Source: Gigaspora rosea
Lineage: Eukaryota > Glomeromycota > Glomeromycetes > Diversisporales > Gigasporaceae
Reading direction: 5' to 3'
Length of the DNA: 64,000 nt
Assembly: GCA_003550325.1 (NCBI GenBank)
Contig: QKWP01000028.1
Location: 187,299 to 251,298, forward strand
Shown here one piece after another: positions 53,290 to 64,000 of this stretch. The notes under the pieces are model-generated. The model saw only the letters and a program-made list of their open reading frames with translations, had not been told where the DNA came from and searched no databases. A program made the position numbers and the translations under genes. How positions within the stretch are numbered: position 1 is the stretch's first letter; every line of letters begins with the position of its first letter.

Positions 53290-54010
53290 TAGTAATCAAC
53301 TTATAAGTATAATACTAGCTGTCTTTATAGTATCTGGAACTACTTTCTATGCTTCAGCATTTTTTTGCTTTTCAGTTGCTAGTTTTGCAAATGGATCCCA
53401 TATAAAAAGTGAATAAGGAACTATTTCACCTTTTACTTAATTACTTGTTCTAATTTGTAAAATGATTATAGCTCCAAAAATAACAAGCATCAGTTCTCTT
53501 TCTTTTTTAAAACTATTCCATACTCTGGAAGCCAAATTAAACCATAATTATGGTGCATATAGCAATATGACTTATCAAAAAAGACCTTAGAAAAATTTGG
53601 TAAGTCATTTTTATTTTGTATATTTTCAATAATAATGTGCTTTATAAACTATATTTTGAAAAGACTCATGAAGTATGTTTTGTTACTCTCTTTGTCATAA
53701 TAATAGCCAAGCCTTTTTAGGTAAAAAGCAAGTTGTGCTTTTAAAATTATAAGGATTTATTTAGATAATTCTGAAACTATTATTTTTAGAGAAAGTTGAA
53801 AACCATTTTGGTTTGTAGAAAAATAATATTATAGATAGCATTTATATACTCTTCTGAAAAATCTTGAGGAGACTTATACTTTGCTTTGATAATATAAATT
53901 TAACCTTTTTATTAAGCTCAGCAAGGGCCCTGCCAATAGTTGTTTCACTAACTCTTGTAGCTAAAGAAACTTCCTTATGAAGTTTTATCTTTGGTGTAAT
54001 TGCTTAATAA
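53290..54010 (-). pseudogene. unassigned DNA-binding (helix-turn-helix) gene remnant
   Basis: On the minus strand 54005-53908 reads AITPKIKLHKEVSLATRVSE then TTIGRALAELNK, a well-formed helix-turn-helix. Further on come FNLASRVWNSFKKEREL-like, MLVIFGAIIILQIRTSN, GEIVPYSLFIWDPFAKLATE and KQKNAEA (to about 53345). A helix-turn-helix at the start of an otherwise unknown protein is common in Tc1/mariner-like and IS630-like transposases, but I cannot find the catalytic residues. Stops interrupt the frame repeatedly. The family is not recognised. Confidence 0.4.
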
Positions 54011-54473
54011 TTAGCCTGTATATATTTTTTTGAGATAATAAAACAGATATAATCATAGTTTTCTTATTAATAGTTAAAGCACTAAATTTATATTGGATTT
54101 GGTTCATAATGACAAAATTTAAGAATGGGCAATAAGTAAGTATTAATATTAGTATTTTATGCATTTTAAATTTTAGTTGAATCTATTTAAATTTTTGCTT
54201 AAATTCTATTTATTCAATGTTATCTATTCAAAATTAGGTCTAAATTATATTTCTGAATATGGTAAGTATAATATATTATCATAATATTATTATAATTTAT
54301 AGTAAACTTATGAACAAAATATTCTAAATATAATAAATCAATTTAAATATTTTTTATAAGTAAAAACTTTCTTTATTGTTGATTAGTTAATTATTTATAT
54401 TTTTACAAGCTAATAATTATAATAAAAATAATTTAGCAAATATATTACTTTTTATTAATATTATATATAATGA
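54011..54473. other. AT-rich spacer
   Basis: Nothing recognised. Confidence 0.5.
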
Positions 54474-54475
54474 TA

Positions 54476-54783
54476 CTGTATATTTCTGAAAATAAGCTAC
54501 TTTTTTTGGCCAAAAATTTCATAAAAAATGTAGAGTAGCTTATTTTTGAATTGTTAAATTTTTTAAAAATTGAAAAAGGTACTAATAAAAACTTGTCCAA
54601 ATGCTACCAAATTTTTATTATAAATGTATTTTGTTCTAAACAACTTTACTTAATGGCACTTTTGAGATTTATATAGTAAATTTAGACTTTTATATATAGC
54701 AACTATAATGATTTCTTTAAAATTATTTTAAAAAATAAGAAGGTAGCCTCTTTTAAAGGTAGCATATTTTCAGAAATATACAG
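54476..54783. repeat. mariner-like MITE with TA duplication, copy 2
   Basis: Ends CTGTATATTTCTGAAAATAA and ATTTTCAGAAATATACAG are inverted between TA dinucleotides (54474-54475, 54784-54785). It is homologous to 28242-28554 in inverse orientation, including TTTTTGGCCAAAAATTTCAT and TTGAAAAAGGTACTAATAAA. Confidence 0.85.
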
Positions 54784-54984
54784 TAATGCCTTTAATATCT
54801 GAATTATTATTCTAAATATTACAACTAATATACAAATACTAATTTTACTATATGCCAATTCTGGTTTTGTCAAGTAAACTAACTAAATTTATTAATAAAA
54901 TATTTGTTAGAACAAAATTTATTTACTAAAAAAGTTGTTAAAAAAATAAATAAAATTTTATCAATACAGTAGATTTATGTTTAA

Positions 54985-55281
54985 GGAAATTAGTAAATAG
55001 TGCACCCTGCACTGCAGTGCACTCCTATAGTAACAAATATAAATAATGATTAGAGTTAGGGTTAGAGTTAGGGTTAGGGTCAGGGTTAGGACTAGGGTTA
55101 GGCTAGAGTAAAAGTTAGAGTTAAAATTAAAATTAAAGTTAGGATTAGGTTTAGAATTAAGATTAGTACAAAATTGCAAAAGGATCATTTTTTGTTAATA
55201 ACGCAACAGGGTTACCTAGTAAAATTTTGAGTAACATAAAAGGGGTGCACTGCAGTGCAGGTGCACTATATTACAAAACCC
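54985..55281. repeat. Mutator-like MITE, TAGTGCACC family, copy 2, perfect 9-bp TSD
   Basis: Starts GGAAATTAGTAAATAGTGCA and ends TGCACTATATTACAAAACCC. TATGTTTAA flanks both sides (54976-54984, 55282-55290). ACCCTGCACTGCAGTGCACT mirrors GTGCACTGCAGTGCAGGTGC. The middle has a long AGGGTTAGAGTTAGGGTTAG-type run, about 55050-55160. Confidence 0.92.
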
Positions 55282-55290
55282 TATGTTTAA

Positions 55291-55711
55291 TATTAAAAAA
55301 AAATAAAAAATTTTTTTAAAAAAATTTTGAATCATTTAGCAACTAAATAATAATAATAATAAATTTTGGTTTAATTTTTATAAAAACTTTTAACATTTTG
55401 CAAATAAATTTGTTTAATATAATTTAACCAGTTTGTTTAGTATAAAATCATGTTTTTTCTTGTTAAAAAATTAAGTTCAATATTTTGCAATTAATCTTAA
55501 CCAAAATAAAAAATTGATATATATCAATCTTGTAATAATACAAACTATACTGCATATTAAATCTATATATTAATAGCTATTCATTTTTGTACAATATATG
55601 GTTATTTACTTATGAATTTTTATTTAATAATAGTGCTTTTTGAATGACTTTACTTTTGTAAAAAATATGCTAATATAAAAATTTAACAAATTTATAATTA
55701 GGATGTTAAAG
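55291..55711. other. AT-rich spacer
   Basis: Nothing recognised. Confidence 0.5.
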
Positions 55712-56013
55712 TACACTACTAGTATTCAATACCACATGTGTTTGGTCAATAAAATTTATGAAATTTGTATAATATGAAAATCAGGTATAACCTCAATTTT
55801 TTGAAAAATTGTTTTTTTTAAAAATTGTTTATATCAAAAAATTCTGTTTAAAAAACCTATCTTTACATTCTAACAAAAAAAATTATCTGCAAAATTTTGG
55901 TATATACTAACTCTAACTCAAATCCTAATACAAACTTTAATTCTAACTCTAATTGCAAAAAAATTTTTTGCATATTATAATTTGTATTTACTGGTATTGA
56001 ATACTACTAGTAT
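55712..56013. repeat. MITE, CTAGTATTCAATACCA ends
   Basis: CTACTAGTATTCAATACCA and TGGTATTGAATACTACTAG are inverted. Internal AAATCAGGTATAACCTCAAT relates it to 5651-6010. A CTAACTCTAACTCAAATCCT run lies in the second half. Confidence 0.78.
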
Positions 56014-56014
56014 G

Positions 56015-56190
56015 ATATATATGTTGTGTCCCAATGCCCGATTCGAAATTGGGCTGCCCCAGATGAGAATTTTGTAGCAGAATTAGAACTTTAGATGACT
56101 TTAGAGTAAGGGTTAGGCTAGAATTAGAGGTAGGATTAGGCCAGATTCCAAATTGGGACAAATTCTTATCTGGGACACAACATATACATA
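56015..56190. repeat. MITE, GTTGTGTCCCA ends
   Basis: ATATATGTTGTGTCCCA and TGGGACACAACATATA are inverted; the arms continue through AATTGGGCTGCCCCAGAT / AATTGGGACAAATTCTTATC. GAGTAAGGGTTAGGCTAG lies inside. It directly follows the previous MITE. Fragment of the same family: 26285-26385. Confidence 0.78.
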
Positions 56191-56536
56191 TTGTATAATT
56201 ATTAAACTGATACTTTAAATTAGTGGTTTTTGATTCTATTGGTTTGAAATTTATAGAGTTAATAGTTTAAACCCAAGGATTATTTACTATTTGTTAAAAG
56301 CAGATTATTGTTTTTTAAAAAAAATAAATCACCTTAAAGAAGTTTTATATTATTTTTTGTTCAGAAGTGTTAAGATTACTTATATTATTATATTGTTGTA
56401 AAAAAAGATTATGTTAAATTTTTTAGAGATAGTATAATTTGTAATTAATTAATGATAATCCACGAGTGTTTGCACTAACTATTACTATCTTGGGACAATA
56501 GTAAATTTTGGAGATAAGTACAATATAAACTTTTAA
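56191..56536. other. AT-rich spacer
   Basis: Nothing recognised. Confidence 0.5.
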
Positions 56537-56538
56537 TA

Positions 56539-56735
56539 CTGTTTTCTTCCTCTATAATCACGCAGTTTGTATCACACAAATTGTGTGATTGTATGAAGGT
56601 TTTTATTATGATATGTTTATAAAGAGGCATTTTTTTATAATTTTATTAGTAAAGTGGTTGCAGACTTTGGTGTGATTATAAAAAGTTTTACTATAATGTT
56701 ATTATATAGGAAGTGACTATATAGGAGGAAGACAG
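56539..56735. repeat. pogo-like MITE with TA duplication
   Basis: CTGTTTTCTTCCTCTATAAT and TGACTATATAGGAGGAAGAC + AG are inverted between TA dinucleotides (56537-56538, 56736-56737). Relatives: 14968-15412 and 336-434. Confidence 0.82.
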
Positions 56736-56743
56736 TATAATAA

Positions 56744-56992
56744 AATCTAATGCTGCTTCAATAATAAGTAATTTTTTTATTAAATTAATAGCTCAAATCA
56801 ATTAATTAAAAGTTGTAAAGCTCACTGAGGCGCATCTAATAGTGGTTAGATCATTCAAGTATATACTAAGATATTACTAAAAAACAATTGACTGACTATA
56901 TAAAATTTTATAAAAACAAACTACAACTTTCAATTAATTGACTTGAGCTGTTAACTTAATAAAAATATTATTTATCATTAGATTTCAGCATA
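56744..56992. repeat. palindromic element, arms about 75 bases
   Basis: AATCTAATGCTGCTTCAATA and ATCATTAGATTTCAGCAT open and close it; TCAAATCAATTAATTAAAAG answers CTTTCAATTAATTGACTTGA. It begins seven bases after the pogo-like MITE. Confidence 0.75.
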
Positions 56993-57553
56993 TAATAAAG
57001 TTATTTAATTATATTTGTTTTTTTATATTTAGTTTGAAAAAATTTAAGAAATATTATTTACATATATAGTAAGTATAAAAGTATTTATATAATTATATTT
57101 TTTTATTTTGTTTATTAATATATTGTCAATTTTTAATTTAAGGAATGTGTTATAGAATTATAAATTGGGTTAATTTTTTTGTATAGTTATTTGACAAATA
57201 ATTGCAATCAATATAAATTATGAATAAATTAAATTTTATTATGATTGTACTGTATCTACATATTAAATAACTAATCTATATATTATTATGAACTTGTCTA
57301 TATACTATTTTGAAATTAAGTGGATTTTAGAACCAAAATAACAATCTTCTATAAATGGCATTGACTTCAGAATATGCACATATAGAAAATAATCTAATAA
57401 TCTATATACTAGAAAAATGAAATCTATTCAAAGTCTGAAAAACAAATATAAAATCAAGTTATTTTTATATTACATCTAATCTAGTCAATAAGCGTTAGCT
57501 TTTTATTGTTTTGATTGCTTTTATGTTATATTACACCTGATTCTAAAAATTTA
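56993..57553. other. AT-rich stretch without recognised genes
   Basis: Nothing supported. Confidence 0.5.
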
Positions 57554-57694
57554 TGGGCTAGACCATGCTTGAGCCTAATTTGGGCCCACATTTTTGGAAC
57601 ATTAATCTTTGGGGCTGGGCCTATGTTAGACCCATTTAAATATTGGGCTAGATATGGGCTTTGTGACCAGGCCCAGTGGGCCCAATGGGCCTAT
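57554..57694. repeat. GGGCC-rich repeat segment, copy 1
   Basis: GGGCTAGACCATGCTTGAGC, GGGGCTGGGCCTATG, GGCCCAGTGGGCCCAATGGG and similar words make a GC-rich island in AT-rich DNA. A related island is at 63178-63330. The open frame through it (57515-57751) is Trp/Ala/Gly-rich from these words and is not a gene. Confidence 0.5.
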
Positions 57695-57879
57695 TTTATT
57701 ATGCTATTGGCACTTCAATTAAATGATTATTCTATTGCATATCTTCTATAAATACATATTGTAAATATTAGAGAATCTTCTAAACATTATATCTATTATG
57801 TATCAATAAACCTGATAGCAGGCTTTCCTTGATAGCACTCATATTTATAGTAATTGCACAATTGAAAGTTACAACTTTG

Positions 57880-57980
57880 GAAGCTTATAGCTGTTTTTAT
57901 AAATTCTGGGACATTTGAAAAAAATTAGCCAGCTAATTTTTTCAGGTGTCCCAGAACTTATAAAAACTGATATAAATAGA
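57880..57980. repeat. long perfect-like hairpin
   Basis: AAATTCTGGGACATTTGAAA and TTTTTCAGGTGTCCCAGAAC-type arms, about 40 bases each, meet at TAGCCAGCTA near 57930. Confidence 0.7.
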
Positions 57981-58699
57981 ATATGTAGTTAAGAAAGTCA
58001 AATAGAAATAAAATAATAACTGAAGACATTCATTTTATAAAATAAAAATTTAAATTTATATTTGTATGTTAGTTTAAATCATAAATAAAATTTATCATTA
58101 ATTATTCAAAAACAAATGCCAAGTTTTAGTTGAAAAAAATAAAATTTCCATAATTTATTTTAAAAAAAACATCTATTAATGCCAATATTTCTTTAAACTT
58201 TAATAATTTGAAAAGAAAGTTATTAAATTTTTTTAAATACAAAGAATCTCATTTGATTTATGAAGTAATTTAAGTATAGCAAATAAAATCAATGATTTTG
58301 ACTTATCTATATTGATATGAATTGCATTTTTTGTTATTACTAAAAAATCTTATTGTCAAATTTTAATTGTTATATGAAATAATATCTTAAAAATAACAAT
58401 ATTATACAAATTCTTTTTAGCTAATGCATTAATCACTTAGAATATTACTGTTAATAATTATCTAGTTATAAAAGGTTAAATTTTAATATAAAAAATTTTT
58501 TTAAAAATTTTTAAAAAGAAATTACTATATACTATTTTTTAATCTATTCAATCTTATTCTTTAGCACTTATAAGCCAATCTTAACAGCATATTAATATTT
58601 TGACAGTTTCTAGGGTTAGGTTTGATTGATAGATATTAATAATTAATGCTAAATACCTGATTAATATAATATGAGTTAGCTTATATTATATAAAGCAGC
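57981..58699. other. AT-rich stretch without recognised genes
   Basis: Nothing supported. Confidence 0.5.
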
Positions 58700-61400
58700 A
58701 ACTATATTTTTACTTACCGATTCTGAAGCTACATATGTATTTGGGATAGCAAGAATGTCTCTTGCCATTGATGCTATAGAAGGATATAATAGTGCATTTT
58801 CTTTCCACCAAGCTAAAATGTTAAATGATTCTGAAGAACAGGAATAGAGTGGATTAGCAAGATATTTTTCAAACTCATTTATTTCATTAACAATATTATT
58901 TTAATTATCTGCAAGAAATTGATTGAAGTCTTTCATAATTCATCTCTCTGAGAAATAGTATCAGAAAAATTATATCTGTTAGCAGCAACAGCATTTTGCA
59001 AATATGTTGTTCTATAGATTGTCATAATACTATAGTAGTAAATAAGTACTCAAATAATTAATAAATTAGCAAAGTATAATATTTTATCTTTAAAAATAAT
59101 ATTTAAAACAACCTTCTTTGTTTTAATTAGATTTAACTTGTCCTCTGCTTCAGTGTTAGACAAGTCATTTCTGCTTATACAAGTGAGTTAGAAGTGCCAT
59201 TTTATAACTAGGATCTATCATTGATGCAATACAATTGTATTTCTACATGAGACCAATAATTATCAAATTTGGATTGTATTAGTACAACTATTTGACATAT
59301 AAAAGGATCAATGCTAGTAGTATTTTATTCAAGATGTATTTTGATTTTTACCAAATAAGGAAGAAAAATATTTGATATTGAATAATTACTTCCCAATATA
59401 ATATTTGTAATTATATTAAAGTAAAAACTTAATTATTATATATATTTAATAAAATATACAGTACTATGCTAATTAAAAGATCGAAAGTCTAAAACAAAAT
59501 CAGAGCTAGTGGCTGTTAGAAGCATAACTAGCTAGCAAATTAGTTAGTAAAATTTGCAAAACTAGCAAAATAAAGTTTATATTTGTCAAATATAAATTTT
59601 AATATAGTTATATATTAAATAAATTTTTAATTTTAATTAGTAAGTTCTCTAATTATCATTTAAAATATGCATATAATTACTTATTTAAATCAGTTTTGCA
59701 ATTAAAAAACAAAGATCCCTGATTAGCACAAAAGTAGCAAATTTCGCATCTTAGCACAAAAAAAGTTGCTAGCACTATTAAAATTTATTGGCTTTAAACA
59801 AAATATCTACTAGATATATTATATGCAGGGTGCTAAATAATTGATTGCAAATGTCTATTATTATATTTTATATATTATAATTGAAAAAATTTGCGATTAA
59901 TTGCTTCCAAAATCAATTATTTAGAAAAATTTAAAGTAAGTATTTTTATGAAGGATATAATAAAAAGGGATCTTTTAATTAGTTTGGTACAGTACTAAAA
60001 TTAATAATTACCTTCATAAAACAGCTTTAAAAAGTCACAAATACTCTTGGCTTTTTTTAGTCTTTATTGAAAGGCATAACTTGATCATAATTAGAATTAT
60101 GTAATGATAGATGTTCAAAATACACTTTTATATGGAACTGTTGAAAATAACATGAGATAAACAGAATTCCAGTGGGTAGGCACATCAAGGGTTGGTTACT
60201 TGCTAGACACAAGTTCAGAACATCCAACAATAGCATTTTCAAAGGTATGTTGCTAGTATTGTGAGCTGTAAATCCACTTTGCATATTCTCAAATTTTACT
60301 TGTAATATTCTTAACTATTTTAAGGCCATCTTCAACTATGAGATTCAAAATATGGGCACAGCAATGTTGGTATAGAAGAATTCTATTTGCAATAAGCATA
60401 TCTTTTTTATAAAGTATAGATTCTATATTATTAATTGCAATATCTTTACTAGAGGCATTATCTATAGTAATTGCTAAAGTTTTTAATACAACATCCCAAT
60501 CACTAATATATAGCAACTCTTGTATGTGGTGCAGGAATTAGTTTAAATGCTATGACTAATTTTGAATCTCCTAATCATATCAACAAAATGATATATAATA
60601 ACCATATGTTCAAGAGTTTGGTTTGATGTCCATAGATCTGTCATATAACTTAAATTTCCTGGTGCCTCTTGAATTAATAAATAGACTTTTGATTTAAGAT
60701 TTTCAACAATTTATATGAATCTTTATGCACTATTTTTCTACTAATCATTCTAAATAGTAGCTATAAATTGTTAACAAAGGTTAGAAACCCTCATATTCAA
60801 CTATATGAAATGGATATGCATGTATAATAAACATATTAATCAAATTTCAATGACTTTTTTCTTGAAAAAATTTATAGGTTACAAGGCTTAATAAAAAAAC
60901 TATAATGTTTTTTGCGATTTGTCAGTTTTAAGATATTTGCTATATTTTGTATTTTTTATATGTCTTATTATCATGCTTTAAAAAATTTTTATAGTGTATG
61001 CTTAAGTATAATTTATTAACAAATTATATGTTTTTTATAAATATTAATTACTTTATAAATTAATAATTATAATATTACAAAGCATAAACTTTTACTTTTT
61101 TCTGGATCATCAACTTTAGTAAAATGGTCTTCTTTAAAAACCCATGATTGTATATTGATTGTTTTACGTTTTTTATTCTTAGAAGTAATTTTAGAACTTT
61201 CATCAATTGTAGTTTCAACATTTTTATTAATTATTTTAGCACTTTAATTCATGATAGAACTTTTATTTATAGCAATTATTTTTGTGCGTTCTTCTTTACT
61301 TTCATTAACAGAATAACAAATACCTTCTAATTGTTATAATGGTCTTATAAGTTTAATTTAGAATATAAAAGACTATGAAATCTTTAGTATATTAATTGTC
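58700..61400 (-). pseudogene. hAT transposase, decayed
   Basis: hAT transposases cut and paste hAT elements and leave 8-bp duplications. On the minus strand, in order: TSKNKKRKTINIQSWVFKED then HFTKVDDPEKSKSLCFV (61190-61078; start of a BED zinc finger, second Cys and His not readable); LSYMTDLWTSNQTLEHMVII (about 60650; first catalytic Asp in TDLW); ISDWDVVLKTLAITIDNASS (60510-60451; second Asp in TIDNAS); YQHCCAHILNLIVEDGL (about 60370-60320, the CxxH region); YFEHLSLHNSNYDQVMPF (about 60125); and near 58880-58700 WWKENALLYPSIASMARDIL with AIPNTYVASES, the C-terminal dimerisation domain. Blocks occupy different frames with stops, and 58940-59990 between the last two shows little coding sense, so an insertion or long intron is possible. 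TAGTGATG-type ends were not seen nearby. Confidence 0.8.
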
Positions 61401-61740
61401 TTCCAAGTCTATTCAACAAAACTTCAGATGATACAATCTAAAAAAAAAAAAAAACTTAGCAACATGCAATAATTTCTTTTTATTTGATTTTTTTTTAATG
61501 TACATACTTGCAAGTGTTTTTTTTTACACCAGATCTTTGGTAACTTTAACAGCTCACTATTTTATAATGGAAACAGATCTTAAGTTGTTGTGCTTACTAA
61601 AGCAAGTATAATTATTATCACTGCTGTTTTCGAATTAGTGCAATTATAAATAAATCCTGCATTTACTAACAGAAATAATTATTTTTACAATAGTAAAATG
61701 TGAACTTGATTGTATACATAGAATTCTATGATTGCACCAA

Positions 61741-62420
61741 TTCAAATATAGCTATATTAGATACTGATACCTAGGGATGTAAACCAAATTCAGTAGTTTG
61801 AATTTTCAAAAGTTTTTACTATATTCAAACAATTGTATTATATTATAACCAAAACTTATACAATACTGATTAGAGTACAAATTATAAGACAAAAGACTGA
61901 TAATATAGAGGGATTACTACAATTGCAACAATTCAAATATAGCTATATTAGATACTAATAACTAGGGATATAAACCAAACTAGTAGTTTGGATTTTCAAA
62001 AGTTTTTACTAATGTATTGTGTTATATCCAAACTTATGCAATACTGATTAGAGCATGGGTCATAAAACCAAAGACTGGTAATACAGAGAGATTACTCTAC
62101 TCACACTAATTTAAATATAGCTATATTAGATACTGATACCTAGAAATGTAAACCAAATTTGGTAGTTTGGATTCCCAAAAGTTTTTACTATATTCAAACA
62201 AATATATTGCATTATTACCCAAACTTATGCAACACTGATTAGAGCACAAGTTATAAGTTATAAGTCTGGTAATAAGAGAAATTACTACATTAACTCCAAT
62301 TCAAATATAACTATATTAAATACTAATACCTATGGATGTAAACCAAACCTAGTAGTTTTGAATTCCAAAAGTTTTTAAGGTTCTAACAATTGTATACAAT
62401 ACTGATTAGTATAAAAATCA
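61741..62420. repeat. satellite-like tandem array, unit about 180-190 bases, 3.6 copies
   Basis: TTCAAATATAGCTATATTAG followed by ATGTAAACCAAA, AAAAGTTTTTACTA, CAATACTGATTAGAG and AGACTGATAATAT restarts at 61741, 61932, 62111 and 62300 (steps 191, 179, 189). The last unit stops at ACTGATTAG near 62415. Copies differ by substitutions and small indels. No gene inside. Confidence 0.9.
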
Positions 62421-63177
62421 TAAAAAATTATTTTCACAATTGTAAAATAATTCCCATACTATTACCTGTATCTTGATTGTTTCATAGAGTTGATTGGTCC
62501 TTGAGATTTGAAATATGGAATAGGCACAGGTTTTGGATTCAAGTTGGCAATAAATGTTAATTCCTGAACCAAAATTAGATAAAACCCCAAAGTGTTCTAT
62601 TTGGGTTTGGTTACCCATACTGTTATCCAATATTTTATGTATAATAAAATAAAGGTACTACAGATTTTAGTGTTTGATTATTAAAAGTGATTAATAATAA
62701 AATTTCTTAAGTTAGAGTATATTAAAATTCTATTTGCATATGATTATATTATAGTAATTCTATCTAACCTACCCTAATACTGTCTTTCTATCAAAGAGCT
62801 AAGTTAAATTACTTGTATTGGTAGTGCTTTGATCTGCAATCCAACTAATTTAGATTGATCTGATAATTTGAATTATATGCAGATCTCTATATCCATTAAT
62901 TTAATATAAATAGATCTCTAATGCATTTTAGATAAAGAATAAGGATTATACAAATGAATTTTTAGCTAATAAATATGACAAAATAAATATTTTCAATAAA
63001 TAAATAAAATTATAATAAATGCAAAAATTGGAAAAAGCAAAAATTGCAATAAAATAGTGTAAAACAGAGGGGTTTTTTTTTAAGTTTTTTTTATATTTTA
63101 TACAATATATTAATGGTATATGACAGATTATCCTCAAATGGGCTTAATAATTTTTTTATCTTTTTTTTTTTTTTTTT
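62421..63177. other. AT-rich stretch without recognised genes
   Basis: A 70-codon minus-strand frame (62418-62630) shows no recognised family. Poly(T) at 63159-63178 precedes the GC-rich island. Confidence 0.45.
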
Positions 63178-63330
63178 TAGATTGGGCCTGAGCAGGCCAG
63201 GCCTAATTTTAAAACCAAGTTTGACTCCGCCTACTACTGCAGGCTTTTTTTTTTGGGCTGGGCTTGGGCCCAAAAATTTTTTTGGGCTTGGCTTTGGGCC
63301 TTGCCAGGCCTGGCCCAGCTCGGCCTATTC
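63178..63330. repeat. GGGCC-rich repeat segment, copy 2
   Basis: TAGATTGGGCCTGAGCAGGC at the left and TTGCCAGGCCTGGCCCAGCT with CGGCCTA at the right form loose inverted ends; GGGCTGGGCTTGGGCCC lies inside. Three overlapping open frames through it are composition artefacts. Confidence 0.5.
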
Positions 63331-63699
63331 TCTACTCTAAATGCTATAATGCTATAGTGCAAAAATACTTCTGCTATAATACTATTTGTTAAAATATTGT
63401 ACTGCATTGTAGTTTCTTTAATATACAATAAATATTTTTTAAATTTATTCTGTTAATTTTATTAATTTAATATAAAAAAGATTTGTAGGTCTATGTTTTA
63501 TTTGGCTTGGCTTAAATATTATAATTGATTTTCTAACCAATTAGACTAGTCTATAAATAAAATGCTTGTATACCAAGTAACAACATATTTATTAGTTTCT
63601 GGTTTAAAGTAACTAAGTGTTATATAGTTACTTAATTATACTATTATAATAAATACTATAGTTATCATATTACATTATTACAATATTGTATTATTGTAT

Positions 63700-63980
63700 A
63701 TCAGGAAATTTTATGTATAGATATTAATCGATATATAACAGTTAATCGTTTTATATCGATTAAAAAATAACGATATATATCAATTAACCGGTTAAAAATC
63801 GATATATATCTAAATCGATATATATCATTTTCTATATTAAATCATTATATATCTACAAATCGATTATAATCGGAATTATTTAAAACAATATATAACGATT
63901 AACAGATCTTTAACGATTACACAGGTAATTACTTGAAACGATATATAACGATTAACAGCTCTTTAATGATTACACAGTAT
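63700..63980. repeat. CGATATAT-rich repeat with a 54-bp direct repeat
   Basis: ATCGATATATAAC, ATCGATATATATC and similar words recur on both strands. ACGATATATAACGATTAACA with TCTTTAACGATTACACAG occurs near 63886 and again near 63938. The ATCGAT words recall the arms of 27811-28196. The element may continue past the window end. Confidence 0.65.
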
Positions 63981-64000
63981 TTTGACCACGTTACAAAAAT

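Noticed and set aside
57515-57751. 78-codon Trp-rich protein, and frames across 63091-63428
   Set aside because: They follow from GGGCC-type repeat words read in frame; overlapping frames on both strands are equally open.
61741-62420. CRISPR-like array
   Set aside because: Units of about 185 bases are contiguous without unique spacers; this is a eukaryotic satellite-type repeat. No CRISPR array is present in the window.

Overview
This window looks like nuclear DNA of an arbuscular mycorrhizal fungus (Glomeromycotina, most like Rhizophagus irregularis or a close relative). The reasons are the very AT-rich sequence, introns of 70-80 bases, an intact F-box/leucine-rich-repeat gene of the type hugely expanded in that group, and decayed members of other expanded sets (cytochrome P450, Pif1-like helicase, MULE, hAT and pogo transposases). 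The assignment is inference from protein families; no search was run.

The window is gene-poor and repeat-dominated. The only clearly intact protein gene is the F-box/LRR gene at 42693-44555. Host-type or mobile genes in decay are: a MULE transposase (6420-7550), a Pif1-like helicase (25328-26165, minus), an unclassified DDE-like protein with a RING-like tail (30349-33073), a cytochrome P450 (34740-35881), a pogo-like transposase (50150-51050), an unassigned helix-turn-helix gene (53290-54010, minus) and a hAT transposase (58700-61400, minus).

Between them lie more than twenty short inverted-repeat elements. For several, the element ends and target-site duplications (TSDs) can be read to the base: 9-bp duplications (Mutator-like) at 14297-14668, 36899-37304, 40141-40490, 46467-46700, 48246-48826 and 54985-55281; 8-bp duplications (hAT-like) at 24933-25108 and 29075-29944; TA duplications (pogo/mariner-like) at 14968-15412, 28242-28554, 45396-45633, 54476-54783 and 56539-56735. 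A second class is long tRNA-headed retroposons with A tails and 12-18 bp duplications (8505-9717, 11750-12776, 15650-17329, 37650-38021, 51574-52286). One solo LTR lies at 20860-21632.

The most interesting object is 30154-33428: a 3.3 kb element bounded by inverted repeats starting AGCATGACAGAA and flanked by a perfect 9-bp duplication (AGAGATGAC), carrying the unclassified DDE-like/RING-like gene. If confirmed, it would show that a large gene family of unknown function in these fungi is the cargo or transposase of a DNA transposon. Other themes are clear nesting of elements, telomere-like TTAGGG-type blocks in the middle of many unrelated inverted-repeat elements, and a recurrent CCAAT plus CACGTG motif pair inside such elements. 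An assembly gap (41165-41460) abuts a 94-bp tandem repeat.
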